Shown: one piece after another, positions 8,605 through 16,665 of the stretch
Layout: each line of letters opens with the position of its first letter
Numbering within the stretch: position 1 is the first letter of the stretch
DNA from: Sphaerisporangium sp040649355
GTDB taxonomy: Bacteria > Actinomycetota > Actinomycetes > Streptosporangiales > Streptosporangiaceae
DNA length: 64,000 nucleotides
Direction of reading: 5' to 3'
NCBI RefSeq assembly: GCF_043197795.1
Contig: NZ_JBICTU010000032.1
Coordinates: forward strand, 1-64,000
Notes under the pieces: model-generated
What the model saw: the letters and a program-made list of their open reading frames with translations, nothing else
The model's database searches: none
Told to the model about the DNA's origin: nothing
Made by a program: the position numbers and the translations under genes

Positions 8605-8658
8605 GGTCATCGTCCGGCAGATCGCGATCGGTTCCCAGGTCATCGTTCGACACATCGC
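8605..8658. promoter_or_regulatory. 21-bp direct repeat with 33-bp period (candidate SARP site)
   Basis: Copies at 8605-8625 and 8638-8658 share 18 of 21 bases. Both begin GGTCATCGT and end ATCGC; the differences are at positions 10, 13 and 16. The period of 33 bp places both on the same helix face three turns apart. SARP/AfsR proteins bind direct repeats in phase with the helix, and the gene for such a protein starts 154 bp to the left, so auto-regulation and control of the operon at 9018 are both plausible. Confidence 0.55.
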
Positions 8659-8882
8659 CCCGCGTTTCCCCGTATTTCATCCCATCTCACATGGGTTGAG
8701 GGTGTTCTCGGATCCTGAGACGTTTTCGCGGTGCCGACCGGGCCGAGGGGGCGGTACGGCGGAGCGGCAGGTGAAAGGCCCCGTGGAAGCCGCCACCTCC
8801 CCGGCCGGGCCGATCGCGCACCGGTCCCTCGCCCACGTGCTGGTCGCCCTGGTCTCACCATCTGAAATGCGTGCACTCCTCA

Positions 8883-8931
8883 TGTCAAGCGGCGACCTTA
8901 CCCGGGCTTGACAGTCAGGCCGCATTGTCAA
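8883..8931. promoter_or_regulatory. overlapping inverted repeats around a TTGACA element
   Basis: TGTCAAGC (8883-8890) pairs perfectly with GCTTGACA (8906-8913). The TTGACA within the latter also pairs with TGTCAA at 8926-8931. The two pairings exclude each other. TTGACA could be the -35 element of the operon promoter, but the sequence 17 bp downstream is a poor -10. The element may be a regulator site or a leader structure for the operon beginning at 9018. Confidence 0.45.
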
Positions 8932-9017
8932 TGCGACTCCGTTCCATACGTGGTCAACGAGCACCGAGCGTGGGGCCGATAAGGGGTCCACGCGGAGCCG
9001 GCCGAGGAGGATCGCCC

Positions 9018-10568
9018 GTGAACGCGCGACCGCCGAACAGAAACCCCGTTTCGGGACCGGCCATTTCGCCGTCCGGGCTTTCCGCCCCATCGAATCGCGT
9101 GTCGGACGACACAGAAGAGAGAGTGCGCGTGTCCGAATTGTTCAGCCTCGACGAATGCGAGCGTCTGACGGCGAAAGACGTTCACGATCTGTACCGGAAA
9201 CACGTCAGCCGCAGCCAGGTCTCGCTCATGACGTCGCTCGGCTTCGGCAGGGAGCTCGTCGAGCGCGCCGAGGGAGCCTGGATCTGGACCCGCGGAGGCC
9301 GGCGGATCCTCGACTTCACCGGCGGCGTGGGCGTGCTCAACCACGGGCACAACCACCCGCGCATCCTGGCCGCCCGCAAGCGCTTCCAGGACGAGCGGCG
9401 GATGGAGGTGCACAAGACCTACTTCTCGCCGTACGTGGCGGCGCTCGGCCACAACCTCGCCCAGTTGCTGCCCGGCGACCTCAACATGTCGTTCTTCCCC
9501 AACTCGGGCGCCGAGGCGGTCGAGGGCGCGGTCAAACTCGCCTACAAGTACCACGGGGGGCGCAGGCGGACGATCCTGCGCGCCGACATCGGCTTCCACG
9601 GGAAGCTGCTGGGCTCCGGCAGCCTCACGGGCACGCAGGAGCGCTTCCGCTTCCCCGGGATCCCCGGAGTGGTCTCCTTCCCCTACGGCGACCTCGGCGC
9701 CGTGCGCGCCGCGACGGCCTCGGCGCGCACGCGCGACGGCGGCTGCGACGTGTACGCGATCATCGTCGAGCCGTTCAGCGCCTCGACCATGCGCTCCTGC
9801 TCCGAGGAGTTCCTCCGCGGGCTGCGGGAGCTCTGCGACGCCCACGGCATCGTGCTGATCTTCGACGAGATCTACACGGGATGGGGCAAGACCGGCAGCC
9901 TCTTCTACTTCATGCGCTATCCCGGCCTGGTCCCGGACGTCCTCACCACCTCCAAGTCGTTCGGCGGCGGCAAGTCCTCGATCTCCGCGTACGTCGCGAG
10001 GGAACCGGTCTTCCGCAAGGCCTACGACAACCTCGCCGACTCCCTCGTGCACAGCACCAGCACGACGTACTACGGGTTCGGCGAGGAGACCGCCACCGCG
10101 ATCGAGGCGCTCAACATCGTCGTCGAGGACGACTACCCGAAACGGGCGCGCGAGATCGAGCGGGTCCTCGCGCCGGGCCTGGAACGGATCCGCAAGGAGC
10201 ACCCGGACACGGTGGCCGCCGTACGGGGCTCGGGCGCGCTGTACGGGATCTTCCTGGACGGCGGGCCGAGGATCCTCGACCTGGCCGCGAAGCTCGCCCC
10301 CGGAGGCCTCCTCAGGGACCCGCGCATCCGCGTCAAGTTCGTCACCTGCTCGGTCATCGACGCCCTGTACCGCGACCACGGCGTCTACACCTACTACACG
10401 CTGAACGGCGACAACCCGCTGGTGGCCGCGCCCCCGCTGGTCGCCGAGCCCGCGGACGCCGAGTACTTCCTCGACGGCCTCGACAAGACGCTGGCCCAGG
10501 GCCTCCCCCGGCTGCTGACCAGGTTCGTACGGGAGAAGGTGGCGCCGCGATGGCCGTCCGGGTCGTAG
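9018..10568 (+). CDS. class III PLP-dependent aminotransferase
   Basis: 516 residues from the GTG at 9018, which has an excellent GAGGAGG site seven bases upstream; a later GTG at 9129 is the alternative and would remove a low-complexity N-terminus. The fold is that of class III (ornithine/GABA/glutamate-semialdehyde) aminotransferases: FFPNSGAEAVEGAVKLA, the PLP-stacking IIVEPF, FDEIYTGWGKTG with the pyridine-N-binding Asp, and the Schiff-base lysine in LTTSKSFGGG. It should move an amino group between an amino acid and an aldehyde or keto compound, possibly a sugar. It is the first gene of a ten-gene operon and overlaps the epimerase gene by 19 bases, which suggests that the two enzymes act in sequence. 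Substrate unknown. Confidence 0.88.
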   Translation: MNARPPNRNPVSGPAISPSGLSAPSNRVSDDTEERVRVSELFSLDECERLTAKDVHDLYRKHVSRSQVSLMTSLGFGRELVERAEGAWIWTRGGRRILDFTGGVGVLNHGHNHPRILAARKRFQDERRMEVHKTYFSPYVAALGHNLAQLLPGDLNMSFFPNSGAEAVEGAVKLAYKYHGGRRRTILRADIGFHGKLLGSGSLTGTQERFRFPGIPGVVSFPYGDLGAVRAATASARTRDGGCDVYAIIVEPFSASTMRSCSEEFLRGLRELCDAHGIVLIFDEIYTGWGKTGSLFYFMRYPGLVPDVLTTSKSFGGGKSSISAYVAREPVFRKAYDNLADSLVHSTSTTYYGFGEETATAIEALNIVVEDDYPKRAREIERVLAPGLERIRKEHPDTVAAVRGSGALYGIFLDGGPRILDLAAKLAPGGLLRDPRIRVKFVTCSVIDALYRDHGVYTYYTLNGDNPLVAAPPLVAEPADAEYFLDGLDKTLAQGLPRLLTRFVREKVAPRWPSGS

Positions 10569-11584
10569 TCACAGGCAGCTCCGGCATGCTGGGGGGCAAC
10601 CTGGTCCAGCGCCTGGCGGGCGCGGGGTACGACGTGCTGGGAGTGGACCTGCGCGCCCGTCCCGGCCAGTGCCCGCAGGCCCGCTACGCCACCGGGGACG
10701 TCCGCGACACCGCGCTGATGACCGAGCTGGTGACCGGGGCGGACGCCGTGGTGCACTGCGCCGCCGCGCTGCCGAGCTACTCCCCCGACGAGATCCGCGA
10801 CGTGATCGCCGGTGGCACCCGGAGCGTGCTGCGGGCCGGTCACCGCGCGTCCGTGCCGCGCGTCGTACACATCTCCTCCACGGCCGTTTACGGCCTGCCG
10901 GAGCTGGTGCCCACGCCGGAGGACCATCCCCGGGAGCCGGTCGACCCCTACGGCCGGGCCAAGGCGGCGGCGGAGGAGGTGGCGGAGAAGTTCAGGGCCG
11001 AGGGGATGTGCGTGCCGATCCTGCGCCCCAAGACCTTCCTCGGGCCGGGACGCATGGGCCTGTTCGCGATGCTCTTCGAATGGGCCGAGGAGGGGCGCGA
11101 CTTCCCCATGCTCGGCCGGGGCGACGTGCGCATCCAGATGCTGGCCATCGACGACCTCGTGGACGCGGTCGTCCGGACGCTGGAGGCGCCAGCGGAGGTG
11201 GCAGGCGACACCTTCAACATCGCCGCGGCGGCGTTCGCCACCCTGCGCGAGGACTTCCAGGCGGTGCTCGACGCGGCCGGCCACGGCGGACGGGTGGTGT
11301 CCCTCCCGGCCAGGCCCACCCTCGCCGTCCTGCGGCTCCTCGGAAGGACGCGGCTGTCCCCGGTGTACGAACGGCTCCTGTACAAGCTGCTCGCGGACTC
11401 CTACGTCAGCATCGACAAGGCCCGCGAGCGGCTGGGCTTCGAGCCGAGGCTCTCCAACCAGGACGCGATCCTGCGCACCTACGCCTGGTGGCGCGAGAAC
11501 GCGGAGCCGGCCGCGCGCGGCGGGCGGACCAGCCGCGACGCCTGGCGGCAGGGCGCGCTGTCGCTCGCGAAGGTCTTCTTCTGA
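10550..11584 (+). CDS. NAD-dependent epimerase/dehydratase (extended SDR)
   Basis: 344 residues starting at an ATG inside the aminotransferase gene, preceded by GGGAGAAGG. The Rossmann motif TGSSGMLG lies at residues ~8-15, followed by GADAVVHCAA, the catalytic Ser/Thr region HISSTAVYG and the YGRAK (YxxxK) motif. This is the architecture of sugar-nucleotide epimerases, dehydratases and reductases. The C-terminal part (YVSIDKARERLGFEPR) is the usual substrate-side extension. Next to a UbiA-type transferase it could act on a polyprenyl-linked sugar, as DprE1/DprE2 do together in arabinan synthesis, but this is inference. It lies in the ten-gene operon, 18 bp before the UbiA gene. Confidence 0.88.
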   Translation: MAVRVVVTGSSGMLGGNLVQRLAGAGYDVLGVDLRARPGQCPQARYATGDVRDTALMTELVTGADAVVHCAAALPSYSPDEIRDVIAGGTRSVLRAGHRASVPRVVHISSTAVYGLPELVPTPEDHPREPVDPYGRAKAAAEEVAEKFRAEGMCVPILRPKTFLGPGRMGLFAMLFEWAEEGRDFPMLGRGDVRIQMLAIDDLVDAVVRTLEAPAEVAGDTFNIAAAAFATLREDFQAVLDAAGHGGRVVSLPARPTLAVLRLLGRTRLSPVYERLLYKLLADSYVSIDKARERLGFEPRLSNQDAILRTYAWWRENAEPAARGGRTSRDAWRQGALSLAKVFF

Positions 11585-11602
11585 TCCCGGCCGGAGGTGC
11601 AT

Positions 11603-12586
11603 ATGCGTGTCATCGACCCTCCCGGCCCCCCGGGGATGGCCCAGAGGCCGGAACCTCCCGCGGGCGAGACGGCGGGCGGGCGGCCGGGGACGCTCGCGAG
11701 CCTGGTCACCCTGATAAGGCCGCTGCACGCGGCCAAGAGCCTCCTGCTCGTCCCCATCGCGCTCGCCGACGCCGGGGTCTGGACCCTCACGGCGCTCGGC
11801 GAGGTGGGGTGGGCCGTCGCCGGGTTCGTCCTGGCCGGCGCCTGCGTGTACGTCGGTAACGACATCGCGGACCGGCACCGCGACCGCGAGCATCCCACCA
11901 AGCGCCACCGGCCCATCGCCGCGGGGCACGTCTCGGTACGGGCCGGCTACCTCTACTGCACCGCACTGCTCGCCCTGGTCGGCGTGCTGGTCGTCTTCGG
12001 GCCGGGCAGGCCGTACTGGCCCCTGCTGGCCTACCTGGTGCTCAACGTGGCCTACAGCCGCTCGCTGAAGCACATCCCCCTCGTCGACGTGTGCGCCGTC
12101 GCCCTCGGCTTCGCGCTGCGCGTCGTCCAGGGGTCGGTGGCGATCGGGGAACGGATCTCCGGCTGGCTGCTGGTCACGGTGTTCTCGGTGTCGCTGCTGC
12201 TGGTCATCGGCAAACGGCGCCAGGAACTGCTGGACACCGGGCCGGCCCATCGCCCCGCGCTGCGCGGGTACTCGGTCGAGCTGGCCAACCAGTTGCTCCA
12301 GCTCACCTGCGTGCTGGGGGTGGTCTCCTGGCTGATCTACCTGAGCACCGAGGCGCCCCTTGGACCCTACGGCCAGGCGGCGATGCTGCTGTCGACGCCC
12401 TTCGCCCTCTTCGCCCTGTTCCGCTATCTGCAGGTCGTGCTCGTCCACGGCGGCGGCGGCGATCCGGTGCGGGCGCTGCTGCGCGACCGCGGGCTGGCCG
12501 CCACGGGCCTGGCGCTGGCGGCCTTGCTCGGCGCGACGCTCGTCCTCGCCCGCCATCCGGCGCTGGCCGAGGCGATCCTCCGATGA
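11603..12586 (+). CDS. UbiA-family prenyltransferase, DPPR-synthase-like
   Basis: 327 residues, eight to nine membrane segments, ATG at 11603 behind GGAGGT. The first aspartate-rich motif reads NDIADRHRDREHPTKRHRPI, which closely follows the NDxxDxxxDRxHPxKRxRPIAxG signature of decaprenyl-phosphate phosphoribosyltransferase (mycobacterial Rv3806c) rather than that of quinone prenyltransferases. That enzyme transfers phosphoribose from PRPP to polyprenyl phosphate, giving the lipid donor for cell-wall arabinan. A second motif region appears near LRGYSVELANQL. Here it sits with glycosyltransferases and a flippase-like protein rather than with arabinogalactan genes, so it probably makes a polyprenyl-phosphosugar for a separate glycan. 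The exact sugar donor cannot be read from sequence. Confidence 0.85.
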   Translation: MRVIDPPGPPGMAQRPEPPAGETAGGRPGTLASLVTLIRPLHAAKSLLLVPIALADAGVWTLTALGEVGWAVAGFVLAGACVYVGNDIADRHRDREHPTKRHRPIAAGHVSVRAGYLYCTALLALVGVLVVFGPGRPYWPLLAYLVLNVAYSRSLKHIPLVDVCAVALGFALRVVQGSVAIGERISGWLLVTVFSVSLLLVIGKRRQELLDTGPAHRPALRGYSVELANQLLQLTCVLGVVSWLIYLSTEAPLGPYGQAAMLLSTPFALFALFRYLQVVLVHGGGGDPVRALLRDRGLAATGLALAALLGATLVLARHPALAEAILR

Positions 12587-12629
12587 ATCCCGGCAACGCT
12601 GAACCCCGGCAACGCGAAAGGCGGCAGTC

Positions 12630-13661
12630 GTGCCCCGGTCGTCCCCCCTGGTGTCGGTCATCGTCCCCGCCCACAATTCGGAGAAGACGCTGCGCGCCTG
12701 CCTCACGGCGGCGCTGGCGCAGACCTACGGCGCCGTCGAGGTGGTGGTCGTCGACGACGCCAGCACCGACCGGTCGCGGGTGATCGCGGGAGAGTTCCCG
12801 TGCACGCTGGTCCGGCACCCGTACAACCGCGGGGTGTCGGCGGCCCGCAACGCCGGGGTGGCCTCCAGCCGCGGCGAGATCCTCTTCTTCCTCGACTCCG
12901 ACGTCGGCCTGGCCCCCGACGCGGTGGAGAGCGCCGTGCGGCTGCTGCGTGAGGACCCCGGCTGCGGGTGCGTGTACGGCGTCTACGCCAAGGAGCCGCT
13001 CGTCGACGACGGCCCCGTGGAGACCTACCGGACGCTGCACCTGCACCACGCCCTCAGCCGGGCGGCGGGCCTGACGGCGACCGCCGTCTTCGCCCTCGCG
13101 GCCGTACCGCGTGCGGTGTTCGAGGAGGTGGGGCCGTTCGACGACAACCTGCGCTGCGCCGAGGACGACGAGTACAGCGAACGCCTGCTGAAGCGCCACC
13201 GCATCCGGCTCACCGGCGAGGTCACCGGCCGCCACGACGAGGCGGACCGGCTGCTGCCCCTGCTCGCCGAGCAGTACGAACGCGCGCAGCTGCTCCGGTT
13301 CTCCGCACGGAACCGGCTGCGGCGCGACGCCCTGGTGGTCAACCGCGTGAGCGGGGTCCTGGCCGCCGCGCTCACCATGGCCGCGCTCCCGCTTGGCCTG
13401 GTGTGGGCGCCCGCGCTCCCGGTGCCGGCGGTGTTCCTCGCGCTGTTCGCGGTGTCCGACCCGTCGCTGTCGCGCTTCGTCCTGCGGGAGAGGGGGCCGG
13501 GGTTCCTGGCCTTCTTCACCACCGTGCACTTCCTCGCCCACGCGGCGCTGGTCTGCGGGGCCGCCGTGGGATGGGCGCGGGCCGCCGTCGACTCCTCCTT
13601 CGGTCCCTCCCATCGCGCCGCCGCCCGCCGGCGCCCGGTCGATCCATCGAAAGGCTGGTGA
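12630..13661 (+). CDS. GT2 family glycosyltransferase, membrane-attached (first paralogue)
   Basis: 343 residues, GTG start behind GAAAGGCGG. The GT-A nucleotide-binding half has VSVIVPAHNSEKTLRACL, VVVVDDASTD and the metal-binding LDSDVG (DxD type). The acceptor half has an ED motif in CAEDDEYSERL and then GRHDEAD. The last third has two or three hydrophobic segments typical of GT2 enzymes acting at the membrane on lipid-linked acceptors. Its closest relatives in the window are the products of 13665-14675 and 17955-18986, with the same layout. It follows the UbiA gene by 43 bp and precedes its paralogue by 3 bp. A sugar or polyprenyl-phosphosugar donor is possible; specificity is unknown. 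Confidence 0.86.
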   Translation: MPRSSPLVSVIVPAHNSEKTLRACLTAALAQTYGAVEVVVVDDASTDRSRVIAGEFPCTLVRHPYNRGVSAARNAGVASSRGEILFFLDSDVGLAPDAVESAVRLLREDPGCGCVYGVYAKEPLVDDGPVETYRTLHLHHALSRAAGLTATAVFALAAVPRAVFEEVGPFDDNLRCAEDDEYSERLLKRHRIRLTGEVTGRHDEADRLLPLLAEQYERAQLLRFSARNRLRRDALVVNRVSGVLAAALTMAALPLGLVWAPALPVPAVFLALFAVSDPSLSRFVLRERGPGFLAFFTTVHFLAHAALVCGAAVGWARAAVDSSFGPSHRAAARRRPVDPSKGW

Positions 13662-13664
13662 ACC

Positions 13665-14675
13665 ATGGCCTCCGCGCCGCTCGTCTCGGTCATCGTCCCC
13701 AACTACAACTACGGGAACGTGCTCGCGCAGTGCCTCAGGGCCGTCAAGGCGCAGACGTACTCCCCGCTGGAGATCATCTACGTCGACGACTGCAGCACCG
13801 ACGACTCCGTACAGGTCGCCCGGTCGCTCGGGGTGCGGGTGCTCAGCACGCCGCGCAACAGCGGGGTGAGCGTCGCGCGGAACCTCGGCGCGGACCACGC
13901 GCGGGGTGAGGTGCTGTTCTTCCTCGACTCCGACGTGGGGCTCGCCCCCGACGCGGTGGCCGAGGCCGTGGCGCTGCTCCGGTCCGATCCCCGGATCGGC
14001 GCGGTCTGCGGCAACTACGAGCCCGTCCCGCTGAACCGCGACAGTCTGGTCAAGGAGTACCGCACCCTGTACCGCCACTACTGGTACCGGGTCGCCGAGG
14101 GCCCGATCAAGGGGTTCCTGCCCGTCGCGATCATCGCCATACCCGCCGCCGTGTGGGCGGAGGTCGGGCCGTGGAACCCCGAGCTCCTGCAGACCGAGGG
14201 CGCCGACGTGGGCGAGCGGCTCACCGACCGGTACGAGGTGCGGCTCACCTCGGCCGTGCGCGGCCGCCACGACGACGACGCCACGGTGCGCGTCGCCCTG
14301 CGGAAGGTCTTCACCCGCACCCGCCTGCACGTGCCGTTCTTCCTTCAACGCCAGTACGCCCCGGGCGTGGTCGGCTCGCCGGAGTCGGCGGCGAGCCTGG
14401 CCGCCGCGCTGACGGTGGCGACCCTGCCCGTCCCGCTGCTGACCGGGGCCGCGTGGACGGCGGCGCTGCCGGTGCTGATGTTCGCCACCTGCCTGGCCAT
14501 CGACCGGCGGATGTACCGGTTCGTGTTCGCCGGCCGGAAGGCGGGCTTCGGGCTGTTCTTCGTGGGCATGCACTTCCTGGTCAACCTGACCATCGCGGCC
14601 GGGGCCGGCGTCGGGATCCTGCAGTGGCTGACGTCGCGGTCGTTCCGCCGCCTGTACGCCAAGGCGCCCGCGTGA
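13665..14675 (+). CDS. GT2 family glycosyltransferase, membrane-attached (second paralogue)
   Basis: 336 residues. It opens VSVIVPNYNYGNVLAQCL and has IIYVDDCSTDD and the same LDSDVGLAPDAV segment as its neighbour. Where the first paralogue has the ED catalytic motif, this one reads QTEGADVGERL, so the base is not obviously conserved and may be shifted or altered. The C-terminus carries two to three hydrophobic segments (MYRFVFAGRKAGFGLFFVG) shared with the third paralogue. The gene begins 3 bp after the first paralogue and its stop overlaps the flippase-like gene start by four bases, so coupled translation is likely. Probably a second sugar-transfer step or a different acceptor position. Confidence 0.85.
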   Translation: MASAPLVSVIVPNYNYGNVLAQCLRAVKAQTYSPLEIIYVDDCSTDDSVQVARSLGVRVLSTPRNSGVSVARNLGADHARGEVLFFLDSDVGLAPDAVAEAVALLRSDPRIGAVCGNYEPVPLNRDSLVKEYRTLYRHYWYRVAEGPIKGFLPVAIIAIPAAVWAEVGPWNPELLQTEGADVGERLTDRYEVRLTSAVRGRHDDDATVRVALRKVFTRTRLHVPFFLQRQYAPGVVGSPESAASLAAALTVATLPVPLLTGAAWTAALPVLMFATCLAIDRRMYRFVFAGRKAGFGLFFVGMHFLVNLTIAAGAGVGILQWLTSRSFRRLYAKAPA

Positions 14676-15652
14676 CGGCCGTGCGCCGCACCACCCGGCA
14701 CAGGGTGCTCGCGGGGCTGCGCGTGGCCGCCTACGTGCTGGTGCTGGGGTTCCTCGGCTACCAGGTGTGGCGGGTGCGCCATGGCCTCGGCGAGAGCCTG
14801 CGGCTGGTGGGCTGGGGTAACGCCCTGCTGGCCGCGGCGCTGGCGGCGGTCGGCGGGGTGCCCGGCTTCCTCGGCTGGCGGATGCTGCTGGCCGGGCTCG
14901 GCACCCGCCTGTCCCTGCCGGTCGCGGTGCGGGTCTTCTTCCTGGCCGGGCTCACCCGCTACCTGCCCGGCGGCGTGTGGCCGGCGGTGGCGCACGCGGC
15001 GCAGGCCCGGCCGCTCGGCGAGCCCCCTGCCCGGCTTGCCGGAGCGTTCGTGGCCAGCCAGGGGCTCGCGGTGGTCGCGGGGCTCGCGGCCGGGCTCGTC
15101 GCCCTGCCGTGGCTCGTGGCCTCCGGCCCGGTCTGGTGGGTGCTCCTGCCGATGCTGGCCGCCGCGCTCGTGCCGCTGGCCGCTCCCCGGCTACTGGGGA
15201 CGCTGCTCGGCCTCGCCCAGCGGGTCCTGCGCCGTGGCGAGCGGACCCTCGTCCTGCCCCGGCGGCGCACCCTGCTCGCGGTCACCGGGCTGATGGCGGC
15301 AGGCTGGCTGATCAGCGGCCTGCACGTGACGGTGCTCGCGGTCGCGCTCGGCGCGCCCCTGTCCGGGGCCCTGACCGTGGGGGTCGGCGGCTTCGCGCTG
15401 TCCACCGTGGCCGGGATCCTCACCCTGGTCATGCCCTCCGGCCTCGGGGTGCGCGAGGCCGTGCTCGGGCTCACGGTCGCCACCCTGCTCACCGGGCCCG
15501 GCCTGGTCACGCTCGTGGCCCTGAGCCGGGTGCTGATCACCGTGGGCGACGTCGCGTCCACGGCCGCCGTCCTCGGACTGCTGGCCTGGGCGGGCCGTCG
15601 CCGCCCCTCCCCCCTCTCCGACCAGCGCGCAGAAGGAGCCTCCCCGTCATGA
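14672..15652 (+). CDS. flippase-like membrane protein (UPF0104/LPG synthase TM family)
   Basis: 326 residues from a GTG overlapping the preceding stop (GTGA). About eight hydrophobic segments; the pattern FLAGLTRYLPGGVWPAVAHA and the C-terminal VMPSGLGVREAVLGL are typical of the YbhN/AglD/MprF-N membrane family (LPG_synthase_TM, UPF0104). Members are linked to lipid-linked glycan synthesis and translocation, as well as to lysyl-PG flipping in MprF. No C-terminal aminoacyl-transferase domain is present. Lying between glycosyltransferase genes and a methyltransferase-like gene, it could move the lipid-linked product across the membrane, or serve as a transferase partner. The role is inferred from context. 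Confidence 0.8.
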   Translation: MTAVRRTTRHRVLAGLRVAAYVLVLGFLGYQVWRVRHGLGESLRLVGWGNALLAAALAAVGGVPGFLGWRMLLAGLGTRLSLPVAVRVFFLAGLTRYLPGGVWPAVAHAAQARPLGEPPARLAGAFVASQGLAVVAGLAAGLVALPWLVASGPVWWVLLPMLAAALVPLAAPRLLGTLLGLAQRVLRRGERTLVLPRRRTLLAVTGLMAAGWLISGLHVTVLAVALGAPLSGALTVGVGGFALSTVAGILTLVMPSGLGVREAVLGLTVATLLTGPGLVTLVALSRVLITVGDVASTAAVLGLLAWAGRRRPSPLSDQRAEGASPS

Positions 15653-16665
15653 CCTCCCACAGCGGCCCCGTACCGCTCACCCCGCGCCGCGGGCAGACCC
15701 GCCACCTCGTACGGCAGCTTCCCTCCGGGCCGGTGACCGGCGCCGTGCTGAAGGCGCTGGCGGCGCTGCCCTTCGCCGACCTGCCGCTCGCGTGGCTGGA
15801 GCGGCATCCGGCGATGCACGGCATGGTGCTGTCCGCCTTCGGCATGCGCCGGCCGATCTTCCTCGACCACCCGGTGCGCCCGGAGCCGAGGTTCGGCTAC
15901 GGCAAGCCGGACCATCCCGAGATCGCGGCCATGCTCGACGCCGGCCGTGAGCGCTACGCGGACCGGCTGGCCCGGTTCCTCGCGTTCGCCCCCGACCTCG
16001 CCGCGATCCCCGTGCGCGACCGCCCGAACGGCAGCACGCCGTACTGGGACAACGGATGGCTGCCGCCGCTGGACGCTCTCGCGCTCTACGGCTTCCTCGC
16101 CGAGACGGGCCCCCGGCGGTACGTCGAGATCGGTTCGGGGAACTCCACCAAGTTCGCCCGCCGCGCCATCGAGGACCACGGCCTTCGCACACACGTCACC
16201 TCGATCGACCCGGCGCCGCGCGCGAACATCGACGCGCTGTGCGACGCGGTGATCCGCAGCCCGCTGGAGCACGTGGACCCCGGGGTGTTCGCCGATCTCG
16301 GCGCCGGTGACATCGTCTTCCTCGACGGGTCGCACCGGGTCTTCATGGGCTCGGACGTGACGGTGTTCTTCTTCGAGATCCTCCCGCTCCTGCGGCCGGG
16401 CGTGCTGGTGCAGTTGCACGACATCCTGCTGCCCAGCGACTATCCGCCCGAGTGGCGCTGGCGGCACTACTCCGAGCAGTATCTGCTCGCGGCCTTCCTG
16501 CTGGCCGACCCGGCCCGGTTCGACGTGGAGCTGCCCAACGCGTTCGTCCACGGGGACGAGCGCCTGCGCGGCCTGGTGGAGCCCCTGTGGCACCGCGTGG
16601 CGCTCACCGAGCACTACCTTCCCGCGTCGTTCTGGCTGCGCGTCCGGGACCGGGCCACGGCATGA
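15649..16665 (+). CDS. class I SAM-dependent methyltransferase-like protein
   Basis: 338 residues, ATG overlapping the previous stop (ATGA) and preceded by AAGGAG. After about 130 residues without a recognised domain comes a Rossmann-type SAM-binding core: motif I YVEIGSGNSTKFARR, then HVTSIDPAPR and DIVFLDGSHRVF, a pattern of the Methyltransf_24 group, which often acts on sugars. The C-terminal part has WRWRHYSEQYLLAAFLL and no membrane segment. It may methylate the glycan built by the neighbouring glycosyltransferases or its amino group. Its stop overlaps the start of the following phosphoesterase-like gene by four bases. Confidence 0.75.
   Translation: MTSHSGPVPLTPRRGQTRHLVRQLPSGPVTGAVLKALAALPFADLPLAWLERHPAMHGMVLSAFGMRRPIFLDHPVRPEPRFGYGKPDHPEIAAMLDAGRERYADRLARFLAFAPDLAAIPVRDRPNGSTPYWDNGWLPPLDALALYGFLAETGPRRYVEIGSGNSTKFARRAIEDHGLRTHVTSIDPAPRANIDALCDAVIRSPLEHVDPGVFADLGAGDIVFLDGSHRVFMGSDVTVFFFEILPLLRPGVLVQLHDILLPSDYPPEWRWRHYSEQYLLAAFLLADPARFDVELPNAFVHGDERLRGLVEPLWHRVALTEHYLPASFWLRVRDRATA

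Larger units (their letters stand above)
8452..9017. other. 566-bp divergent control region
   Basis: Non-coding region between the leftward SARP gene and the rightward ten-gene operon. It holds a 12-bp palindrome (8590-8601), a 21-bp direct repeat (8605-8658) and three TGTCAA/TTGACA elements (8883-8931), annotated separately. A strong GAGGAGG ribosome site at its right end serves the aminotransferase. Confidence 0.6.

Noticed and set aside
11603..12586. Reading the UbiA gene as a menaquinone or heme prenyltransferase
   Set aside because: The aspartate-rich motif and following KRHRPI match the DPPR-synthase group, and the neighbours are glycan genes.
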